Positions 26,303 through 35,284 of a DNA stretch of 64,000 bases are shown piece after piece. The notes under the pieces are model-generated. The model worked only from the letters and a program-made list of their open reading frames with translations. It ran no database searches and was not told the origin of the DNA. Where the stretch lies: contig NZ_QFFG01000003.1 of assembly GCF_003129485.1 (NCBI RefSeq), positions 1 through 64,000 of the forward strand, written 5' to 3'. The first letter of the stretch is position 1. Each line of letters opens with the position of its first letter. The translations under genes and the position numbers were made by a program. The stretch comes from Polaribacter aquimarinus. GTDB taxonomy: Bacteria > Bacteroidota > Bacteroidia > Flavobacteriales > Flavobacteriaceae.

Positions 26303-26977
26303 TTAGATAATAGACTCTCCATTTAAATTTGTTGTTAAAATATCGCTAAACAAATTAAAAAACGGACGTAAAGCCTTAAAACCTTCATTTACTTTATCCG
26401 TAAAATCTACCGCTAATACTTCTTTATCAGAAAAGTTTTTTACTGCAATAAAGCCTTTTTTTCTTAACAAATCTACATCTGGATGTGCTGCATCAAATCC
26501 TCTTGGTGCAGTTTTCAATTCACCAAAACTCTCAAATTTACCACCAAAATGTTTTATGTAATTTTTATCTTCTAAAATTCCACGAATTTCAGAAGCATCC
26601 ATTTCTATTTCTTTTCGAATTCTAAATAAATCTTCTTTATTTGGTTCCCAAAATCCGCCTGCCAAAAACGATTCTCCAGGTCTAATTCTTAAAAAATAAC
26701 CTCCTCTTAGCTCTTTACCAAGTCTTGAATAAGAATTTGCAAAATGAGCTTTGTAAGGTGTTTTGTCTTTAGAAAAACGAACATCTCTATAAATACGCAT
26801 CATTTTCGATTTTTCTATCTCGTCGTGCTCTTGTAGCTTTTGGTTTATATCTGCAAAAACATCTTTTGCATTTTTCAAAGCTTTGGTATATAAAGGTTTA
26901 TTGTCTGCAAACCAATCTCTAGTATTATTTTTTTGTAAGTCTTTTAAAAAATTGTAGGTACTTTTTTCGATTTGCAT
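26303..26977 (-). CDS. DUF2461 domain protein
   Basis: This 224-residue soluble protein of unknown function belongs to the widespread DUF2461 (TIGR02453) family. Typical elements are FLKDLQKNNTRDWFADNKPL near the start, MMRIYRDVRFSKDKTPYK (about 58-75) and GGYFLRIRPGESFLAGG (about 91-107). It is the first gene of the DUF2461-thioesterase pair on the minus strand and is divergent from the DUF1853 gene. No catalytic residues are established for the family. Confidence 0.88.
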   Translation of the reverse strand: MQIEKSTYNFLKDLQKNNTRDWFADNKPLYTKALKNAKDVFADINQKLQEHDEIEKSKMMRIYRDVRFSKDKTPYKAHFANSYSRLGKELRGGYFLRIRPGESFLAGGFWEPNKEDLFRIRKEIEMDASEIRGILEDKNYIKHFGGKFESFGELKTAPRGFDAAHPDVDLLRKKGFIAVKNFSDKEVLAVDFTDKVNEGFKALRPFFNLFSDILTTNLNGESII

Positions 26978-27008
26978 TTTGATAAATTTAAAACGTCAAT
27001 TTACAAAA

Positions 27009-27016
27009 TAGATTTG
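27009..27016 (+). promoter_or_regulatory. -7 promoter motif, DUF1853 gene
   Basis: TAGATTTG fits TAnnTTTG and ends 16 bases before the start codon at 27033. Confidence 0.4.
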
Positions 27017-27032
27017 TAACTTCGGTTTTCTC

Positions 27033-27845
27033 ATGCGTCAAAAAATCAAAGACATCCAAAATCGATACGAAAGTTTTTTAAAAACTCCAAGTCTATGGAA
27101 AGGTAATGCTGTACTTGATTTAACCCAGTTTAAATCCCCAAAAAAAACTAATCGTATAACTATTGATGTTAATAAAAAACTACGTTTAGGAAAATATATA
27201 GAACGTTTGGTTTCTTTTCAATTATCACAAGAAGACCATATTGATATGCTTTGTGAGAACATCCAAATTCAGCAAAATAAAAGAACCTTAGGTGAGTTAG
27301 ATTGCATCATCAAAAGAGATAATACAGTTATACATTTAGAAATAATTTATAAATTTTATCTCTATGATTGTACAGTTGGCACTTCTGAAATCGATCATTT
27401 TATTGGTCCAAACAGAAAAGATTCTTTAATCGAAAAACTTACTAAACTCAAAGAAAAACAACTACCCCTATTATATACCAAAGAGTGTAAAGAATATTTA
27501 AATTCTATTAATTTACAAGCATCACAAATAGCACAGCAAGTATATTTTAAAGCGCAATTATTTATTCCTTTTTCAAAAAAGAACATAACACTTGAAATAC
27601 TAAATAATGATTGCATTTCTGGGTATTACCTGAATCATGAACAATTATCTCAATTTTCGAATTGTAAATTTTATATTCCTAATAAAAAAGATTGGATAAT
27701 TAAACCGTGTAAAAATGTGAATTGGATGAATTATCCTGATTTTACTGATATTTGCAAAGAATTTTATCACAAAAAATACTCACCATTATGTTGGTTTAAA
27801 CAAGAAAATGGTGTGATTCTAAAAATATTTATGATTTGGTGGTAA
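27033..27845 (+). CDS. DUF1853 family protein (nuclease-like)
   Basis: This 270-residue cytoplasmic protein matches DUF1853. It has a conserved GKYIERLVSFQLS (about 52-64) and the pair LGELDCIIKR then VIHLEIIYKFYL (about 86-112). The spacing of E, D and E-x-K-like residues there resembles a PD-(D/E)XK nuclease core. That resemblance is my inference; the family has no proven activity. It ends in a tryptophan-rich tail (IFMIWW), and a strong terminator follows immediately. Confidence 0.82.
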   Translation: MRQKIKDIQNRYESFLKTPSLWKGNAVLDLTQFKSPKKTNRITIDVNKKLRLGKYIERLVSFQLSQEDHIDMLCENIQIQQNKRTLGELDCIIKRDNTVIHLEIIYKFYLYDCTVGTSEIDHFIGPNRKDSLIEKLTKLKEKQLPLLYTKECKEYLNSINLQASQIAQQVYFKAQLFIPFSKKNITLEILNNDCISGYYLNHEQLSQFSNCKFYIPNKKDWIIKPCKNVNWMNYPDFTDICKEFYHKKYSPLCWFKQENGVILKIFMIWW

Positions 27846-27847
27846 AA

Positions 27848-27882
27848 AAAAGAGGAACTCATAAAAATGAGTTCCTCTTTTA
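27848..27882. terminator. Bidirectional terminator
   Basis: Perfect 15-bp arms run from AAAAGAGG to its complement CCTCTTTT around an AAAA loop. It lies between convergent DUF1853 and efflux-adaptor genes. Confidence 0.92.
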
Positions 27883-27900
27883 AATTTTTAATGTATTCTA

Positions 27901-29013
27901 TTAATTATCTTTTTTCTTTTCATCTTTAGAAACTTTGTTCCATATTTTAATTTCATCATCTGCAACAACTCCCTCTAAAATCTCTACATTAATACCGTCT
28001 GAGGTGCCCAATTTCAAGGTAACTTTTTTAAACTTTCCATCAGCTTGCTTTACCTCTACATAAGGCTCTTCAGTTTTCTTATCAAACTTTAATAACGCTT
28101 CTTTTATTGATAAGACACTATCTTTTTTCTCTAAAACAATATCTGCATTTGCACTGTAACCAGCTCTAATAAAAAACTTATCATCTAAAGAAACATCTGC
28201 TTTTATTTTAAACTGAACTGCACCGTTTTCTTCTGTACCTTTTGGAGCTACAAAATTTAATTTTGCCGGAAATTTTTTACCTTCTATAGCACCGATAGAA
28301 ACTTCTATATCACTACCTTTTACCAATTTTCCAACTTCTGACTCATCTACTTTACCTTCAAAAATCATCTTACTCATATCTGCTATTGAGGCAATAGTAG
28401 TACCAGCATTAAAGTTATTAGATTGGATTACTTGATCCCCTTCTTTAACAGGAATCTCTAATATAGTCCCAGAAATTTGAGCTATAATATTTGTATTAGC
28501 TGCTCCACCAGAACCTGCTGATCCTTTTTTAATGATTAAATAATCATTCTGTGCATTTTTTAAATCTTGTTGCGCTTGTCTGTAAGTTAACTCAACCGCT
28601 TCATATGCAGCTCTAGCTATAACTCCTTTTTCGAATAAAGTTTTATTCCTTAAATACGAAACTTTAGCATTGTTTAATCTTATTTTAATATTATCTACTC
28701 TACCTCTAGCGCTAATTAAAGATTGCTCATTAGGCACAACTCTTACAGTTGCGATTAGGTCTCCTTTTTTAACTTTAGAGCCTTCTAAAAGCATAATTTT
28801 ATCAATAATACCAGTAATTTGAGGTTTTATTTCAATTTCTTCTAATGGAGTTACTTTACCAGTAGCAACTGTCTTTTTAACAATCGTAGTTTTAAAAGGT
28901 TTCTCTGTTTCGTACTCTACTATACTTTTTTTGTTCTTTTTACCGAACCAAATAAGTGCAGCTACAAATAGTATTGCTATTACAATTAAAATGATCTTTG
29001 CTCTTTTACTCAT
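27901..29013 (-). CDS. MacA-like efflux periplasmic adaptor
   Basis: This 370-residue membrane-fusion protein has an N-terminal anchor helix (about 6-22, IILIVIAILFVAALIWFG). The lipoyl half motifs are KPQITGIIDKIMLLEGSKVK (about 63-82) and ISGTILEIPVKEGDQV (about 180-195), with a short coiled coil between and barrel domains after. It is the last gene of the four-gene minus-strand operon (ATPase, permease, permease, adaptor). In MacAB-type pumps this part carries substrate from the ABC permease towards a TolC channel, which is not encoded here. Confidence 0.9.
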   Translation of the reverse strand: MSKRAKIILIVIAILFVAALIWFGKKNKKSIVEYETEKPFKTTIVKKTVATGKVTPLEEIEIKPQITGIIDKIMLLEGSKVKKGDLIATVRVVPNEQSLISARGRVDNIKIRLNNAKVSYLRNKTLFEKGVIARAAYEAVELTYRQAQQDLKNAQNDYLIIKKGSAGSGGAANTNIIAQISGTILEIPVKEGDQVIQSNNFNAGTTIASIADMSKMIFEGKVDESEVGKLVKGSDIEVSIGAIEGKKFPAKLNFVAPKGTEENGAVQFKIKADVSLDDKFFIRAGYSANADIVLEKKDSVLSIKEALLKFDKKTEEPYVEVKQADGKFKKVTLKLGTSDGINVEILEGVVADDEIKIWNKVSKDEKKKDN

Positions 29014-29028
29014 GATTTGTTGATTAAT

Positions 29029-30273
29029 TTATTCTTCTCTTAAGGCTTCTATTGGTTTAACTATGGTCGCCATATGTGCAGGAATTAAGCCAATTAAGGT
29101 TCCTAACACAATTAATGTTGTAAAGGCTATAATAATTATAGGAATATTTACGGTTGGATTTATTAAAGCTGCATCATCTCCTTGACCAAAAGCAGCATCA
29201 ATAATAAATAATATTAGACCTCCAAATACTATACCTAGCATACCTGCAACCGTGGTTAAAAAAACAGATTCTAAAATTATTTGCTGTCTAATACTTTTTG
29301 GTGTTGCTCCAAGAGCTCTTCTAATTCCAATTTCTTTTGTACGCTCTTTTACGGTAATTAACAGAATATTTCCGATGGCAAAAACTCCAGCAATTAGAGT
29401 TGCAATACCAACAAACCAAGTTAAAAACTGCATACCTGTTAAAAAATCTGTAAACTTAGCAAACTCAGTTCCTAAATTAAAAGAACCAAAGGCTCTATTG
29501 TCTTCAGGATGAACTTTGTGTAAACTTTTTAAGGTTAGTTTTATATCACTTTCCATCTGTTTGATATCTACATTTTTATTTGCTGTAATTACCATCCAAT
29601 CTATATTATCGGCAGTGTTATATACTTTTCTAAATGTTGTAAAAGGAATATAGGCAGTATCCCCGTCTAAATCAATTCCATTAGAAGCTCCATAAACCCC
29701 GACAACTTTATAGTTTATACTATTAATTTTAATGTATTCTCCAATTGGCATTTCATCTTTATCAAACAATTGTTTATACATATCTTCTGAAATTACAGTA
29801 ACTTTTGACGTTAATAAAATATCATTCTGATTGATAAATCTTCCGTAAACTAATTTCTTTTTTTGAATTCTATCCAAAACTGGATAATCTCCACTTACTT
29901 GAAAGCTTCCTGATTTAAAATCATGAACAAGTAAATTACTAGTCTGATTTCTTGGTGCCAAAAATTTAATCTTGTCATCATATTCCGATTCTAAAGCCTC
30001 AATATCATTCATATTCAGATTAAATCTTCTCCCTTTCTGAAAACCTTTAAAAGGTGTATCTGTTCTTTGTGTCCATACAAAAACACTATTGGTTGCAAAA
30101 TCACCGAATATTTTTTTGAAGCCATTTTCCATTCCCCTAGCTGCACCTAAAAGTACAACCAGCAAGAATATACCCCATAATACACCTATAATTGTAATTA
30201 CAGTTCTAATTTTATTTTTACGAATACTCCCGTAAATTTCTTGCCATGTATCTGAATCGAATAAAAACTTCAT
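29029..30273 (-). CDS. MacB/FtsX-type ABC transporter permease (second copy)
   Basis: This 414-residue permease has an N-terminal transmembrane helix (about 21-46), a large periplasmic MacB_PCD domain (about 50-265), then three C-terminal FtsX helices (about 285-310, 334-360, 376-400). TKEIGIRRALGATPKSIRQQ between helices 2 and 3 is the classic cytoplasmic coupling motif, and IPAHMATIVKPIEALREE closes the protein. It follows the first permease by 2 bases. Together they would form a heterodimer powered by the ATPase encoded upstream. Confidence 0.92.
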   Translation of the reverse strand: MKFLFDSDTWQEIYGSIRKNKIRTVITIIGVLWGIFLLVVLLGAARGMENGFKKIFGDFATNSVFVWTQRTDTPFKGFQKGRRFNLNMNDIEALESEYDDKIKFLAPRNQTSNLLVHDFKSGSFQVSGDYPVLDRIQKKKLVYGRFINQNDILLTSKVTVISEDMYKQLFDKDEMPIGEYIKINSINYKVVGVYGASNGIDLDGDTAYIPFTTFRKVYNTADNIDWMVITANKNVDIKQMESDIKLTLKSLHKVHPEDNRAFGSFNLGTEFAKFTDFLTGMQFLTWFVGIATLIAGVFAIGNILLITVKERTKEIGIRRALGATPKSIRQQIILESVFLTTVAGMLGIVFGGLILFIIDAAFGQGDDAALINPTVNIPIIIIAFTTLIVLGTLIGLIPAHMATIVKPIEALREE

Positions 30274-30275
30274 AA

Positions 30276-31511
30276 CTAATCTGCTCTTAAGGCTTCTATA
30301 GGTTTAATATTTGCGGCTTTTTTTGCAGGCACATAACCTGCAATTAATCCAGATAAAATTAATACAATTGTTGCTCCAATTACAATTCCAGGACTTACAC
30401 TTGGTTCTTTAATAAAATATTTTTCTAAAACCTCTTGAAGCGACTCTAAACTTAGAATATAAGTTCCTAAAGATAAACCTAAATACCCTGCTAATGTGGT
30501 TATCAATACAGATTCTTGTACTACCATACCTACAATAGAAGAAGGTTTAGCACCTAAAGCTTTACGAATACCAAACTCTTTAGTTCGTTCTTTAATCACA
30601 AAAATCATAATATTAGAAATACCTATAATACCTGCTATTAAAGTTCCTGAACCTACAAATATTACAATGATATACAATATAAACATAAATTGCCCCACAC
30701 CTTTATTTGCTTCTGCCATATTACGAACAGAGAGTGCACTTTGATCGTCTGGGTGAATATTCATCCTCTTACGTAAATCGCGCTCCATTTTATTACCAAA
30801 TGCAATGGCAGCATCTAAGCTTAAATTTGGATTATAACCTAAGTTTATTTGACTAATGTAATCGTTATTACCATACATCATTTGAGCAGTAGTAACTGGC
30901 ATATAGGCTTGTCTTTCTTCATTATCGCCACCATCATCAGAAAAAACACCAATAATTAAAAAAGAACTTCCATTCACGTTCACTCTTTTATTCAAGGCTG
31001 GTTTTTCACCAAACAAATCTTTTTTTAACAATCTACCAATCACTAAAACTTTAGATTTCTCTTTTAAATCTCTTTCATTTAAATACCTACCCTCATCTAT
31101 AATTGTTTTTTCTAAATATTGATGATCTGGATGAACTGCTCTTAGACGATAATTGTCTGCATTATTTTTATATTTAATGCTTACACTTTTGTAAATTCTA
31201 GCTGTTTGGTATTGAATATTCTTTTCGTATTCTTCTTTAACAAAATCATAATCGTTGTTTCTAAGTTGAATTCTTCTTCCTGTTTGTAAACCCTTGTATG
31301 GCTTAGAAGTTTTCCAAACACGAACCACCATCATATTTTGAGCATCGTCAGCAAATGCAGATTTAAAAGAGTTGCTTAATCCACTAACTACTCCAAATAA
31401 TAAAGTAAATAGTAAAATAGCAAAAGCAACTGTTAAACCAGACATTACAGAACGTAATCTGTTTTTATTAATACTTTGAAATATTTCTCTCCAACGATCT
31501 AAATCGAACAT
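30276..31511 (-). CDS. MacB/FtsX-type ABC transporter permease (first copy)
   Basis: This 411-residue protein has the same architecture as its neighbour: one N-terminal helix (about 20-46), a MacB_PCD periplasmic domain, and three C-terminal helices. The coupling motif is TKEFGIRKALGAKPSSIVG, and the end reads VPAKKAANIKPIEALRAD. The periplasmic part differs clearly from the second copy, so the pair arose from an old duplication and is likely an obligate heterodimer. It starts 2 bases after the ATPase gene. Confidence 0.92.
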   Translation of the reverse strand: MFDLDRWREIFQSINKNRLRSVMSGLTVAFAILLFTLLFGVVSGLSNSFKSAFADDAQNMMVVRVWKTSKPYKGLQTGRRIQLRNNDYDFVKEEYEKNIQYQTARIYKSVSIKYKNNADNYRLRAVHPDHQYLEKTIIDEGRYLNERDLKEKSKVLVIGRLLKKDLFGEKPALNKRVNVNGSSFLIIGVFSDDGGDNEERQAYMPVTTAQMMYGNNDYISQINLGYNPNLSLDAAIAFGNKMERDLRKRMNIHPDDQSALSVRNMAEANKGVGQFMFILYIIVIFVGSGTLIAGIIGISNIMIFVIKERTKEFGIRKALGAKPSSIVGMVVQESVLITTLAGYLGLSLGTYILSLESLQEVLEKYFIKEPSVSPGIVIGATIVLILSGLIAGYVPAKKAANIKPIEALRAD

Positions 31512-31513
31512 GA

Positions 31514-32206
31514 TTAAACGGCTTTAGCTGTTTTGGTTAATTCGTCACTAATTATAACTCCATCCTTTAGACGCACAACTCGTTTGGTTTGTTCTGCAAC
31601 TTCTTCTTCGTGAGTAATCACAAAAACGGTCATACCTTCATCGTTAATATCTTTTAACAAATCCATTACTGAATCTGTAGTTGTAGAATCTAATGCTCCT
31701 GTTGGCTCATCTGCTAAAACAACTTTTGGCTTTGTTACCAAAGCTCTTGCAATGGCAACACGTTGTTTTTGTCCTCCAGAAAGTTCATTAGGTAAATGGT
31801 TAGCCCAGTCTTTTAAACCAACTTTATCTAAATATTCTAATGCCACTTTTAAACGTTCTTTTCTGTTCATCCCTTTGTAGTACAGAGGCAATGCAACATT
31901 TTCTAAAGCAGTTTTGTATGATATTAAATTAAATGATTGAAAAACAAATCCTAAAAATTTGTTTCTTAAAATAGCTGCTTTTTTCTCATTTAAATCTTTT
32001 ATTAATTGTCCATTTAAATAATAACTTCCTTCATCATGTATATCTAACAAACCTACGATATTTAATAAAGTAGATTTTCCAGAACCAGAAGACCCCATAA
32101 TGGAAACAAATTCTCCTTCTTTAATATGTAAATCAATCCCTTTTAAAACGTGAAGTGAATCTTTACCGATTGGATAAGATTTATGAAGCTTTTCTATTTT
32201 AATCAT
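31514..32206 (-). CDS. ABC transporter ATP-binding protein (LolD/MacB type)
   Basis: This 230-residue ATPase drives the permease pair. It has a complete set of motifs: GSSGSGKSTLLNI (Walker A, about 38-50), Q-loop FVFQSFNLI, signature LSGGQKQRVAIARAL, VVLADEPTGALD (Walker B, about 162-173) and H-loop VFVITHEEEVA. It is the first gene of the four-gene operon. The same operon type in other bacteria exports macrolides, peptides or lipoproteins. No substrate clue is visible here. Confidence 0.95.
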   Translation of the reverse strand: MIKIEKLHKSYPIGKDSLHVLKGIDLHIKEGEFVSIMGSSGSGKSTLLNIVGLLDIHDEGSYYLNGQLIKDLNEKKAAILRNKFLGFVFQSFNLISYKTALENVALPLYYKGMNRKERLKVALEYLDKVGLKDWANHLPNELSGGQKQRVAIARALVTKPKVVLADEPTGALDSTTTDSVMDLLKDINDEGMTVFVITHEEEVAEQTKRVVRLKDGVIISDELTKTAKAV

Positions 32207-32351
32207 TAGTTGGTTAATTTTAAACTAAAGTACCTAAAGCTTTTTACTGGTGTTGCTAATTTTTTGTTAAATCAAACAACTACTTTATAGAATACAACCA
32301 TAAGACGTGTGAATAAAAAAAATGTTACACTAAATTTAAAAAAAGATAAAT

Positions 32352-32359
32352 TATCTTTG
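32352..32359 (+). promoter_or_regulatory. -7 promoter motif, DCC gene
   Basis: TATCTTTG fits TAnnTTTG and lies 26 bases upstream of the start at 32386. Confidence 0.4.
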
Positions 32360-32385
32360 CATTGGTATTATTTCTAATCCTAAAA

Positions 32386-32802
32386 ATGACAGAATTACCA
32401 GAAAACAAAAAAATAATTCTATTTGATGGAGTTTGCAACTTATGCAACAATTCTGTGTTAAAAGTGATTAAAAACGATAGGAAAAATACTTTTCTATTTA
32501 CTGCACTACAATCTGATTCTGGACAAAAGATTATCAATCATTTAAAAATAAATACCTCTAAAATTGATTCTATAATTTTATATGAACCAGGAGTTTCTTA
32601 CGATATAAAATCTACAGCAGCACTTAAGGTAATGAATGATTTTGGGGGGTTCTGGCAACTTACTCAAGTTTTTTGGATTTTTCCTGAAGGTTTTCGAAAT
32701 TTAGTTTACGATTTTATTGCCAAAAATCGTTACAAATGGTTCGGTAAAAAAGAAAGTTGTATGCTACCAACACCTGAATTAAAAGCTAAATTTTTAGATT
32801 AA
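32386..32802 (+). CDS. DCC-family thiol-disulphide oxidoreductase (DUF393)
   Basis: This 138-residue protein has the defining motif ILFDGVCNLCNNSV (about 12-25), in which D-x-x-C-x-x-C gives the family its name and marks a thioredoxin-like redox site. The later aromatic stretch FPEGFRNLVYDFIAKNRYKW is typical. I start it at the ATG at 32386; a TTG 24 bases upstream would add only a hydrophobic octapeptide. The HAD phosphatase gene begins one base after it, so the two are cotranscribed. Substrate unknown. Confidence 0.88.
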   Translation: MTELPENKKIILFDGVCNLCNNSVLKVIKNDRKNTFLFTALQSDSGQKIINHLKINTSKIDSIILYEPGVSYDIKSTAALKVMNDFGGFWQLTQVFWIFPEGFRNLVYDFIAKNRYKWFGKKESCMLPTPELKAKFLD

Positions 32803-32803
32803 A

Positions 32804-33460
32804 ATGAACCTACCAAAAAATATAAAATGTATCATTTTTGATATGGATGGCGTTATCATAGATTCTGAAGAAATTCATAAGAAGGCCTATTACCAAACGT
32901 TTGAAGCTATTGGAGTTACGGTTTCTGACGATTTATACAAAACATTTACCGGTTCTTCTACCATTAATGCTTTTCAGAAATTAGTGGCTCATTTTAATTT
33001 AAATTTAAGCCCAGAAGAATTGGTACTGCATAAAAGAAAACGTTACGTAAATTTTTTCGAAAACGACCCCAATTTGCATTTGGTAAAAGGTGTTGAAAAT
33101 TTAATTAAACACTTTTACAATAAAGGATTTACTTTAGTTTTAGCCTCTTCTTCTGCTATGGTAAACATCGATAGAGTTTTTAAGCGTTTTGATTTAGACC
33201 GCTTTTTTACAGCTAAAATTAGTGGTGCCGATTTAACAGCTTCTAAACCGCATCCAGAAATTTTTGAAAAAGCAGCCATTTTAGGAAATACCCCTAAAGA
33301 AAACTGTATTGTTATTGAAGACTCAGACAATGGTGTACATGCTGCAAATGGCGCAAATATTTTTGTTATTGGGTATCAAAACCCGATGGCAGAAGGCCAA
33401 ACATTAGAAAATGCAGATTTGGTTATTAATGACTTTAATACATTAAGACTAAATATTTAA
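32804..33460 (+). CDS. HAD-superfamily hydrolase (beta-phosphoglucomutase-like)
   Basis: This 218-residue phosphatase or phosphomutase has HAD motif I IIFDMDGVIIDSEEIH (nucleophile Asp, about 10-25), motif II with LASSSAMVNI (about 110-119), the motif III Lys in ASKPHPEIFEKAA (about 147-159) and motif IV VIEDSDNGVHAA. A helical cap inserted after motif I fits subfamily I, as in phosphoglycolate phosphatase and beta-phosphoglucomutase. The exact sugar phosphate cannot be told. It lies one base after the DCC gene. Confidence 0.9.
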   Translation: MNLPKNIKCIIFDMDGVIIDSEEIHKKAYYQTFEAIGVTVSDDLYKTFTGSSTINAFQKLVAHFNLNLSPEELVLHKRKRYVNFFENDPNLHLVKGVENLIKHFYNKGFTLVLASSSAMVNIDRVFKRFDLDRFFTAKISGADLTASKPHPEIFEKAAILGNTPKENCIVIEDSDNGVHAANGANIFVIGYQNPMAEGQTLENADLVINDFNTLRLNI

Positions 33461-33663
33461 AACAGATGTTTTTTTTTGCAAAAAACATAAGAATGATAAA
33501 TTTCTCATGAGTATATTTATAATACAATGCTTATGAATAAATAACCATTCCAAAATAGTATATTTACTTACTTAAAATTAAGAGTCTAGTTTAAAGTAAA
33601 ATAAGAAATTAAAAAAATAATTCGAATACAGCGTCATCAACTTACAAAAATTGTAGAAACATT

Positions 33664-35004
33664 ATGTGTTACATCTCTCAGTGCAGGAAAAGAAAATTAA
33701 AAATAATGCTTGCTATTTGTTTACTACCAATAAAAGTAGCTGTTTATTCACAAGCCATTATTCACATTGGTAAAACTTTTGATGCAAACTCTGGGGCGGG
33801 AACTATTCGAATAGATTCTAATAATAACGGCTCACGAATTACCAACTGTACCTTTATCAATTATAAAAAACCAATCATTTCAATAATTGGTGCAACTGAT
33901 GTTATTATTGATAACTGTAAGTTTATTGATGCCCCTGGAAATACTATAGATAGAGATATTCATGCCATTAATATTGGTAGCGAGGGACATGATATAATCG
34001 TTCGTAATTGTACGTTTCGAAACATAGGTGCTGATGGATTCCAATGTGGTCATTCTGGAAGTAACATCACAAACATCACCATTGAAAACAATCTCTTTGA
34101 AGTTACTAAACCTCGAACTGGTGAAAATGGTGTCGATTTAAAGCAAACGATTGGTCCAATCTATGTTCGTAATAATGTATTTAAAGGGTTTAGACCTTGT
34201 GAGAAAGATACTCAACTTGGATGTACAGGAAGTTCCGGAGAAGGACTTGTGATGCATTTAGGCACAAAGAATGTCATAATAGAAGGCAATAGATTTACGG
34301 ATTGTATAGATGGTATTGAAATTGAAAATGCAGGTACTACTGAAGATGTTGTTATCAGAAATAATATTTTTCATGATAACCTCGAACATGGCCTCAACGC
34401 AAGAGTAGGTTCTAATCTTCGAGTTTATAACAACACATTTGTAAACAATAAGGTAAGGCATGTTCGTTTTCAGTCCAATAATATAACAGGTGCTAATAAG
34501 AACAATTTCTATGTTGGAAATGGTAGTAGTTTTGAAAATAATCAATTAGGAGGAGAAGGAAACCTTGTTATTGAAAATGTAGCAGATGCAAAATTTGTTG
34601 ATATTAGTAATTATAACTACCATATAACAAGTGATTCGCCAGCGATAGATGCAGGAGTAGAAGTTAGCGAAGTTACCAAAGATATAGATGGTGAAGAACG
34701 CCCTACTGATGGTCTGTATGATGTTGGTGCTGATGAATATTTCTCATCCCTTGGTTTACTAGATTTATATTCAAATGACATACAGTTGTATCCAAATCCT
34801 GTAAAAAATAGGCTTTATTTTAAATTAAAAAATAATACATTGATCGCAAAATTTTGTCTTTCAGATTTAAATGGACGAATTGTTTATCAGGTCAATTCTT
34901 TTTATCAAAATTATATTGATGTATCAGGCATTCCTTCTGGAATTTATTTTGGGTATTTTACATTAAATTCAAAGCTTGTAATAAAAAAAATCGTAAAAAA
35001 ATAA
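33664..35004 (+). CDS. Secreted right-handed beta-helix protein with T9SS sorting tail
   Basis: This 446-residue protein has an N-terminal signal peptide (basic RKRKLK, then IMLAICLLPIKVAVYSQ; a start at 33706 is also possible). A parallel beta-helix of repeated rungs (about 50-330) reads as the pattern V-I-I-D-N-C-x-F or I-I-V-R-N-C-T-F again and again, as in pectate lyases and NosD. The C-terminal domain (about 370-446) has IQLYPNPVKNRLYF, SDLNGRIV and IPSGIYFGYF, ending VIKKIVKK: a type A sorting domain for the type IX secretion system. It is likely cell-surface or released and acts on or binds a polysaccharide. No lyase catalytic residues are certain. An attC-like repeat begins 6 bases after its stop. 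Confidence 0.88.
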   Translation: MCYISQCRKRKLKIMLAICLLPIKVAVYSQAIIHIGKTFDANSGAGTIRIDSNNNGSRITNCTFINYKKPIISIIGATDVIIDNCKFIDAPGNTIDRDIHAINIGSEGHDIIVRNCTFRNIGADGFQCGHSGSNITNITIENNLFEVTKPRTGENGVDLKQTIGPIYVRNNVFKGFRPCEKDTQLGCTGSSGEGLVMHLGTKNVIIEGNRFTDCIDGIEIENAGTTEDVVIRNNIFHDNLEHGLNARVGSNLRVYNNTFVNNKVRHVRFQSNNITGANKNNFYVGNGSSFENNQLGGEGNLVIENVADAKFVDISNYNYHITSDSPAIDAGVEVSEVTKDIDGEERPTDGLYDVGADEYFSSLGLLDLYSNDIQLYPNPVKNRLYFKLKNNTLIAKFCLSDLNGRIVYQVNSFYQNYIDVSGIPSGIYFGYFTLNSKLVIKKIVKK

Positions 35005-35010
35005 ACTGAT

Positions 35011-35142
35011 GCTAACAAAGCATAAACTTTATTTCTAGCTAATTGTTTATGTGCGAAAGTTCTCACGGATTTTCCATTCAGTAATTATTTGCTAAATTTA
35101 GTACTCAAACCATGTAACTAAAATATACACAAAACCGTTAGC
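35011..35142 (+). repeat. attC-like structured repeat, copy D (remote copy)
   Basis: This copy is 132 bp and lies about 32 kb from the other copies. It opens with GCTAAC (35011-35016) and closes with GTTAGC (35137-35142), exact reverse complements. Shared blocks with copies A and C are the hairpin at 35055-35074, TTTGCTAAATTTAGTACTCA and the right edge ATATACACAAAACCGTT. The hairpin arms here are GAAAGTTC/GGATTTTC, still fully paired if G-T pairs are allowed. This argues that the fold itself is kept by selection. Confidence 0.7.
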
Positions 35143-35145
35143 TAA

Positions 35146-35253
35146 AATTGTGAAAAAGATATAAGTGATGAAATATATTTAGTAGCCAATAAAAAGGGTT
35201 ACTTAACAAAAGAAAAATCTGATTTAATTAGATTAGACTACTTAAGGAAATAA
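35146..35253 (+). pseudogene. 3' fragment of an unidentified gene
   Basis: Directly after the closing box of copy D an open frame of 35 codons runs to TAA (35251-35253) with a natural-looking composition (CEKDISDEIYLVANKKGYLT, then acidic and basic residues) but no start codon. A few bases further on, GCTAAC (35280-35285) pairs with GTTAGC at 35137-35142, so the fragment sits between two matching cassette boxes. I read it as a cassette gene that lost its 5' part. The parent protein is not recognisable. Confidence 0.4.
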
Positions 35254-35284
35254 ATTTAGCGAATAAACAGTAAATGCTTGCTAA